Translations under genes and position numbers: made by a program
Shown here: positions 59,812 to 64,000 of the stretch, in pieces
Numbering within the stretch: the first letter of the stretch is position 1
Layout: the number at the start of each line of letters is the position of its first letter
The notes under the pieces: generated by a model
Seen by the model: the letters and a program-made list of their open reading frames with translations, nothing else
Database searches by the model: none
Told to the model about the DNA's origin: nothing
Assembly (NCBI GenBank): GCA_023383055.1
Contig: JAHDYP010000007.1
Coordinates: 1 to 64,000 of the forward strand
Reading direction: 5' to 3'
DNA length: 64,000 nt
Source of the DNA: Verrucomicrobiota bacterium
Lineage (GTDB): Bacteria > Verrucomicrobiota > Verrucomicrobiia > Limisphaerales > JAHDYP01

Positions 59812-59933
59812 TTTGACCCGTCGCTTCCGTCCGGTGGCGGGTTGTCCCCAGAACTGGTGACTGGTGGCGATCGGTGGGGCGAGTATTCTGCCTTCGTTGT
59901 CGCTGCGTTCTGTTCTCGGACGCGCGTGTGTGA

Positions 59934-59961
59934 AAAGGCCGGACCTGTTTGTCCGGCCTTT
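59934..59961 (+). terminator. Hairpin terminator, 11-bp perfect stem
   Basis: AAAGGCCGGAC-CTGTTT-GTCCGGCCTTT followed by CTCTTTT. Confidence 0.8.
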
Positions 59962-60020
59962 CTCTTTTCGCGCGGTTGATTTCGGGGCGTGCTTGAGGCG
60001 ACCATTCGCGCCACGTCGTT

Positions 60021-61724
60021 ATGCAAGAATCAAAAGACCTGTCCCCGGAAGATCCCGTCCCCGCATCCATCCCAGCCAACCCCTCCGTCGCCGATGGTGG
60101 TGGCACGCCGGTCGGCGTGGATTGGCTCCGCAACCCGGTGCTGAACAAGGGCACGGCCTTTACCGCGGCAGAGCGCGATGCCTTGGGGTTGAGGGGTTTG
60201 CTGCCGCCGAGGGTATTCTCCCAGGAAGACCAGGTCGACCGCGTGACGCTCAGTTTCCGGCGTGAGCCGAACGCGCTCGAGCAATACGTGCATTTGATGG
60301 ATCTCCAAGATCGGAACGAGACACTGTTCTACCGCGTGGTCATGGAGCATATCGAGGAGATGCTCCCCATTATCTACACCCCCACCGTGGGCCGGGCCTG
60401 CCAGGAATACGGCAACATCTTCCGTCGACCGCGCGGCCTTTACCTCACCGCCGAGGACCACGGTCGGGTTCAGGAAATCCTCGGCCATTGGCCCGCGCAG
60501 GATGTCCGGGTGATCGTGGTGACGGACGGCGAACGAATTCTTGGCCTGGGCGATCTGGGTGCGAACGGCATGCGGATCCCGGTGGGCAAGCTTTCGCTCT
60601 ACACCGTGTGCGCCGGGATCGAACCCCACGGGTGCCTGCCCGTCACCCTGGACGTGGGGACCAATAACGAGACCCTGCTCCGGGACCGTTTTTATAATGG
60701 GCTGCGTCAGCCCAGGCTCCGCGGCGAGGCCTACGACGCGATTGTCGAGGAGTTTGTGACCGCAGTAACGGCGCGCTGGCCCAAGGCGCTGATCCAGTTC
60801 GAGGACTTCGCCAGTCACAACGCCTTTCGGCTCCTCGAGAAGTATCAGTCGCGCGTCTGCACGTTCAACGACGACATCCAAGGGACGGCGGCCGTGGCGT
60901 TGGCGGGAGTCCTTTCGGCATTACGGTTGACCCGGGGTGAACTCAAGGACCAAACCATCCTGCTGTTCGGGGCCGGCGAAGCGGGGATTGGCATCGGCGA
61001 GCTGGTGACCGCGGCGCTGGTCGGGCAGGGGTTCACGGCCGAGGAGGCGCGCCGGCGTTGCTGGTTCGTCGATTCGAAAGGGCTGGTGGTCAGGAATCGC
61101 GAGCACCTGACCCGGCAGAAGCAACCTTTCGCCCACGAGCATCCCGGGGCGTCGGACCTGTTCTCCGCGATCCAACAGCTCCAGCCCACCGTCCTCATCG
61201 GCGTGTCCGGAGTGGCCGGCGCCTTTACGCGCGCCACCGTTGAGAGCATGGCGCGGATCAATCGGATGCCGATCATCTTTGCTCTTTCGAACCCGACCTC
61301 GATGGCCGAATGCACCGCCGAGCAGGCCTACACCTGGAGCGGCGGCCGGGCCATCTTCGCCAGCGGCAGCCCATTCCCGCCGTTCCGATACCAGGGGCGC
61401 ACGTTCATCCCTGGACAGGGTAACAATGCCTACGTCTTCCCCGGGGTGGGCCTTGGAATACTGGTCAGCGAATCGCGCCACGTCACGGAGTCGATGTTCT
61501 TCCAGGCGGCGCTGGCCCTGGCCCGGCAGGTCGAATCGGACGACCTTGCACACGGTCGGGTGTATCCCTGCTTTCAGCGGATCCGGGAGGTGTCGGCGGC
61601 GATTGCGTTGGCCGTGGCTGAAGAGGCCTATCGGCTCGGTCTGGCGCGGCGGCCCCGCCCGAACGACCTGCTGGCCGAGATCAAAGCCTCGATGTACGAG
61701 CCCTGTTATCAGAGTTACGCTTAG
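60021..61724 (+). CDS. NAD-dependent malic enzyme
   Basis: LPIIYTPTVGRACQEYGNIFRRPRGLYLT; VVTDGERILGLGDLGANGMRIPVGKLSLYT; FNDDIQGTAAVALAG; LFGAGEAGIGI; ALSNPTSMAECT. Confidence 0.96.
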   Translation: MQESKDLSPEDPVPASIPANPSVADGGGTPVGVDWLRNPVLNKGTAFTAAERDALGLRGLLPPRVFSQEDQVDRVTLSFRREPNALEQYVHLMDLQDRNETLFYRVVMEHIEEMLPIIYTPTVGRACQEYGNIFRRPRGLYLTAEDHGRVQEILGHWPAQDVRVIVVTDGERILGLGDLGANGMRIPVGKLSLYTVCAGIEPHGCLPVTLDVGTNNETLLRDRFYNGLRQPRLRGEAYDAIVEEFVTAVTARWPKALIQFEDFASHNAFRLLEKYQSRVCTFNDDIQGTAAVALAGVLSALRLTRGELKDQTILLFGAGEAGIGIGELVTAALVGQGFTAEEARRRCWFVDSKGLVVRNREHLTRQKQPFAHEHPGASDLFSAIQQLQPTVLIGVSGVAGAFTRATVESMARINRMPIIFALSNPTSMAECTAEQAYTWSGGRAIFASGSPFPPFRYQGRTFIPGQGNNAYVFPGVGLGILVSESRHVTESMFFQAALALARQVESDDLAHGRVYPCFQRIREVSAAIALAVAEEAYRLGLARRPRPNDLLAEIKASMYEPCYQSYA

Positions 61725-61826
61725 TCGACCTGACGAAGCCGTTCATCAAGACCGGCCCTGGTCAGTGCGTGGCCGGTCATGGCCAGCGGCCGGGTGCTCG
61801 TCAGCCTGAGGCGCGAGGTCAGGATC

Positions 61827-62696
61827 TTACGCGAGCAGTTTCTTAAGTGCGGCGAACGAGATGGCGGAGCTTTCGAGCGGCGATTTGCCGTCGGGATAGG
61901 CTTCCTGCTCGAGCGTGATCCACTCGGTGCCGCCGTATTTGAGGCAGCCCTCGATCACGGCGACCCAATCCACCGAGTCCTGTCCGATGAAAGCCTTCTT
62001 GCCCGGTTCGTTGTTGACGACCGTCGGCTTGAAATGGGTCGATTTCATGCGGCCGGGATAGCGTTTCATCATTTCCACCGGGTCGAGCCCGGCGGCGGCG
62101 GTCCAGCCGCAATCCTGCTGGAGGATTACGTCTTTGGTGGTGCGTTCGGCGAAGAGATCCCAGAACGTTTTGTCGCCGTGCTTCTTGAATTCGCTGGTGT
62201 GATTGTGATAGCCGCAGGCCATCCCGAGCGGTTTCAGGGTCGCCGCCGTCTGATTGAACGTTTCGGCGAGCGCTTCGCATTTCGCCGGATTCGTGAAATC
62301 GCCGTCGCCGGGCACGACCAGGTATTTGCAGCCGATCGCCTGGTGAAAATCGACGGCGCGCTTGAGGGCGTCACCCCGGAAGTTCCCGGTGCCGATATGG
62401 GTGGCGGCGACCTTGAGATTGAGATCGTCCAGCTTTTTGCGGAGTTCGGCCGGTTTGCCATCGTATTTGTGGTAGCCGGCGAATTCGACCCCGTCGAAGC
62501 CGAGCTTGGCGACTTCAGCCAGGGCGGCATCAAAGTCCTTGGCGCAGTCGTTGCGGATGGAATAGAGCTGGAGTGCCACGGGCAGTTTCGGTCCGCTGGC
62601 AGCCTGCAGCGTGAGCGTCTGGCGCAGCCCGAGGGCGGCGAGAGCCAGGGTCGAGCCCTGGATGAACTTTCTGCGGGAAATAGTGCTGTGTTGCAT
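61827..62696 (-). CDS. Tat-exported sugar phosphate isomerase/epimerase (TIM barrel)
   Basis: SRRKFIQGSTLALAALGLRQTLTLQA; VALQLYSIRNDCAKDFDAALAEVAKLGFDGVEFAGY; MACGYHNHTSEFK; EWITLEQEAYPDGKSPLES. Confidence 0.93.
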   Translation of the reverse strand: MQHSTISRRKFIQGSTLALAALGLRQTLTLQAASGPKLPVALQLYSIRNDCAKDFDAALAEVAKLGFDGVEFAGYHKYDGKPAELRKKLDDLNLKVAATHIGTGNFRGDALKRAVDFHQAIGCKYLVVPGDGDFTNPAKCEALAETFNQTAATLKPLGMACGYHNHTSEFKKHGDKTFWDLFAERTTKDVILQQDCGWTAAAGLDPVEMMKRYPGRMKSTHFKPTVVNNEPGKKAFIGQDSVDWVAVIEGCLKYGGTEWITLEQEAYPDGKSPLESSAISFAALKKLLA

Positions 62697-62950
62697 AAGT
62701 ACGGCTAGTTATCAGGTTCGACCAATCGCGTCGAATCTATTTGTGAACCTCAAATTCCAAAACTCCGAACACACCCCGTCTGATCCGGACGCCGGTTACC
62801 GGATCGAACCCTCCCTAGCCGGTCCTTTTCGTTGCGCTGAACCTCGCAGACAATATCCTGCCGGCCATGTCTGCCGTTGACCGAGTCCCAGTTACGGTGA
62901 GTTCGGCCGCCAAGGGGTCATGATCCAACCCGAGTCGTGAATAGTCCTGC

Positions 62951-62989
62951 CCTCAGCGAATCCATCGTGAAAGACGCCGCCCTCGAATG
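62951..62989 (+). pseudogene. HsdR-like N-terminal fragment, interrupted by interspersed repeat sequence
   Basis: CCTCAGCGAATCCATCGTGAAAGACGCCGCCCTCGAATG encodes LSESIVKDAALE; 35/39 identical to the hsdR-like start at 63880-63918. Confidence 0.55.
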
Positions 62990-62990
62990 C

Positions 62991-63081
62991 TCCCGCCTTC
63001 GCCAAGGCTACGGCGGCCAAGTTGGCGAGCAATGTCGCTTTGCTCCATCCCTCACCCCGGCCCTCTCCCAAGGGGAGAGGG
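62991..63081. repeat. Two interspersed intergenic repeat motifs: TCCCGCCTTCGCCAAGGCTACGGCGGCCAAG and the palindrome CCCTCTCCC-AAG-GGGAGAGGG
   Basis: Seen directly; both motifs are familiar to me as widespread intergenic repeats that give spurious LRQGYGGQ and PGPLPRGEG peptides. Confidence 0.7.
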
Positions 63082-63191
63082 AGGAAGATGGCGGGTCGGT
63101 GCTGATGGGGCGCAGGTGCCAGGCGATCCGGCGGCTGAACCCGGCCATTCCCTCCCGCACCTTTTCAGCAGGGCCCAAGCATTGAATCGGC

Positions 63192-63498
63192 ATGGCCTAT
63201 AACCCGACACACGCTCTCGAACTGCTGCGCCTCGGCACCCAGAATCCCGCCGCTGTCTTTCGTGACGGGCAGGAGGAGGCGATCGGCCACGTTGTGGATG
63301 GGAGTGGTCGTTTGCTGGTGCTGCAGAAGACAGGCTGGGGCAAGAGTTTCGTCTATTTCATCGCCGCCAAACTGCTGCGAGAGGAAGGTATGGGAGTGGC
63401 CATCCTGATTTCCCCGTTGCTGGCGTTGATGCGAAACCAGATCGCCGCGGCAGAGCGGATGGGCGTCCGCGCTTTCACGATCCACTCGGGGAATCAGG
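63192..63498 (+). pseudogene. RecQ-like DEAD/DEAH helicase, N-terminal fragment
   Basis: PAAVFRDGQEEAIGHVVDGSGRLLVLQKTGWGKSFVYFIAAKLLREEGMGVAILISPLLALMRNQIAAAERMGVRAFTIHSGNQD, then nonsense frame and stop. Confidence 0.8.
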
Positions 63499-63501
63499 AC
63501 C

Positions 63502-63847
63502 CCGAAACGCCTGAAGGCCCGGCTCAAGGAAGATGCTCCGCCCCTGATCTACGGATGCGGCATGATTAGCTTGTTGGAGAAAGGCGGGTTGGCGGTGGTC
63601 GGATCCAGGCACGTGAACGAGGAACTGGTGGGTTTCACGGAAAACGTGGGTCGCTTGAGTGCCGAGCCACTTTGTTCCGGTTTTTGTCCGCAACAGTGCC
63701 AACGCAGGCAAAGGCAATGCGGCGCTTTTGCATCATGGCGGCAAACCGTGGCCCGATCCCCAAACCGGAAACGAACTGGGAAAGGCGCTCGTCGCTGCGA
63801 CTGAAACCGTCGCGGCGGAACTCAAACAAGACACCTTTCCGCTGTGA
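63502..63847 (+). pseudogene. DprA-like (SLOG/Rossmann) fragments in two frames
   Basis: Frame A: PKRLKARLKEDAPPLIYGCGMISLLEKGGLAVVGSRHVNEELVGFTENVGRLSA; frame B: FVPVFVRNSANAGKGNAALLHHGGKPWPDPQTGNELGKALVAATETVAAELKQDTFPL*. Confidence 0.75.
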
Positions 63848-63874
63848 CAAAGGGTGACCGGTTGGTTTGAAGTA

Positions 63875-64000
63875 ATGTCCCTCACCGAATCCATCGTCGA
63901 AGACGCCGCCCTCGGATGGTTCGGGGAACTGGGCTATGCGGTCAGGCGGAACTGCTGTGCGCGGATTGGGCGGCGGCATGATTGCGTTTCAGTATTTGAA
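63875..64000 (+). pseudogene. Type I restriction endonuclease HsdR-like N-terminus, running off the right edge and probably degenerate
   Basis: ATG at 63875: MSLTESIVEDAALGWFGELGYAV matches the usual HsdR N-terminus, then RRNCCARIGRRHDC diverges; fate beyond the window unknown. Confidence 0.6.

Overview
The window reads as about 64 kb of a high-GC bacterial chromosome. Its style fits Verrucomicrobiota: DUF1501/DUF1800 pair, Tat-exported TIM-barrel epimerases, Ig- and Calx-beta-rich secreted proteins. This taxonomic placement is inference. Most of it is ordinary chromosome: DEAD-box helicase, aconitase, sulfate assimilation operon (sir-cysH-cysD-cysNC), cysteine desulfurase, ispF, nadK, tlyA, two PilT-type ATPases, nrfHA, an LplT-PlsC-Aas fusion, malic enzyme and a sugar catabolic block. 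Two tRNAs are clear: Cys-GCA on the minus strand and Pro-CGG on the plus strand. The less ordinary parts are: (i) the left 6.3 kb, which looks like one end of an integrative element at tRNA-Cys, with a tyrosine recombinase lacking the usual first catalytic Arg, 10-nt phased repeats between int and the tRNA, and a large surface-type gene that runs off the left edge and is therefore missing from the ORF track; (ii) the right 1.1 kb, which holds decayed pieces of RecQ-like helicase, DprA-like and HsdR-like genes, with an imperfect direct repeat of an hsdR 5' end; (iii) several signalling or assembly oddities: a pseudo-receiver next to PilT/PilU, an HK-like protein with a degenerate ATPase behind a PATAN response regulator, pseudopilin-like C-terminal domains on non-pilin proteins, a NrfA with CXXCH instead of CXXCK, and a shared C-terminal module on secreted proteins. 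I did not find a complete, clearly undescribed system. The two window edges are the best places to extend.
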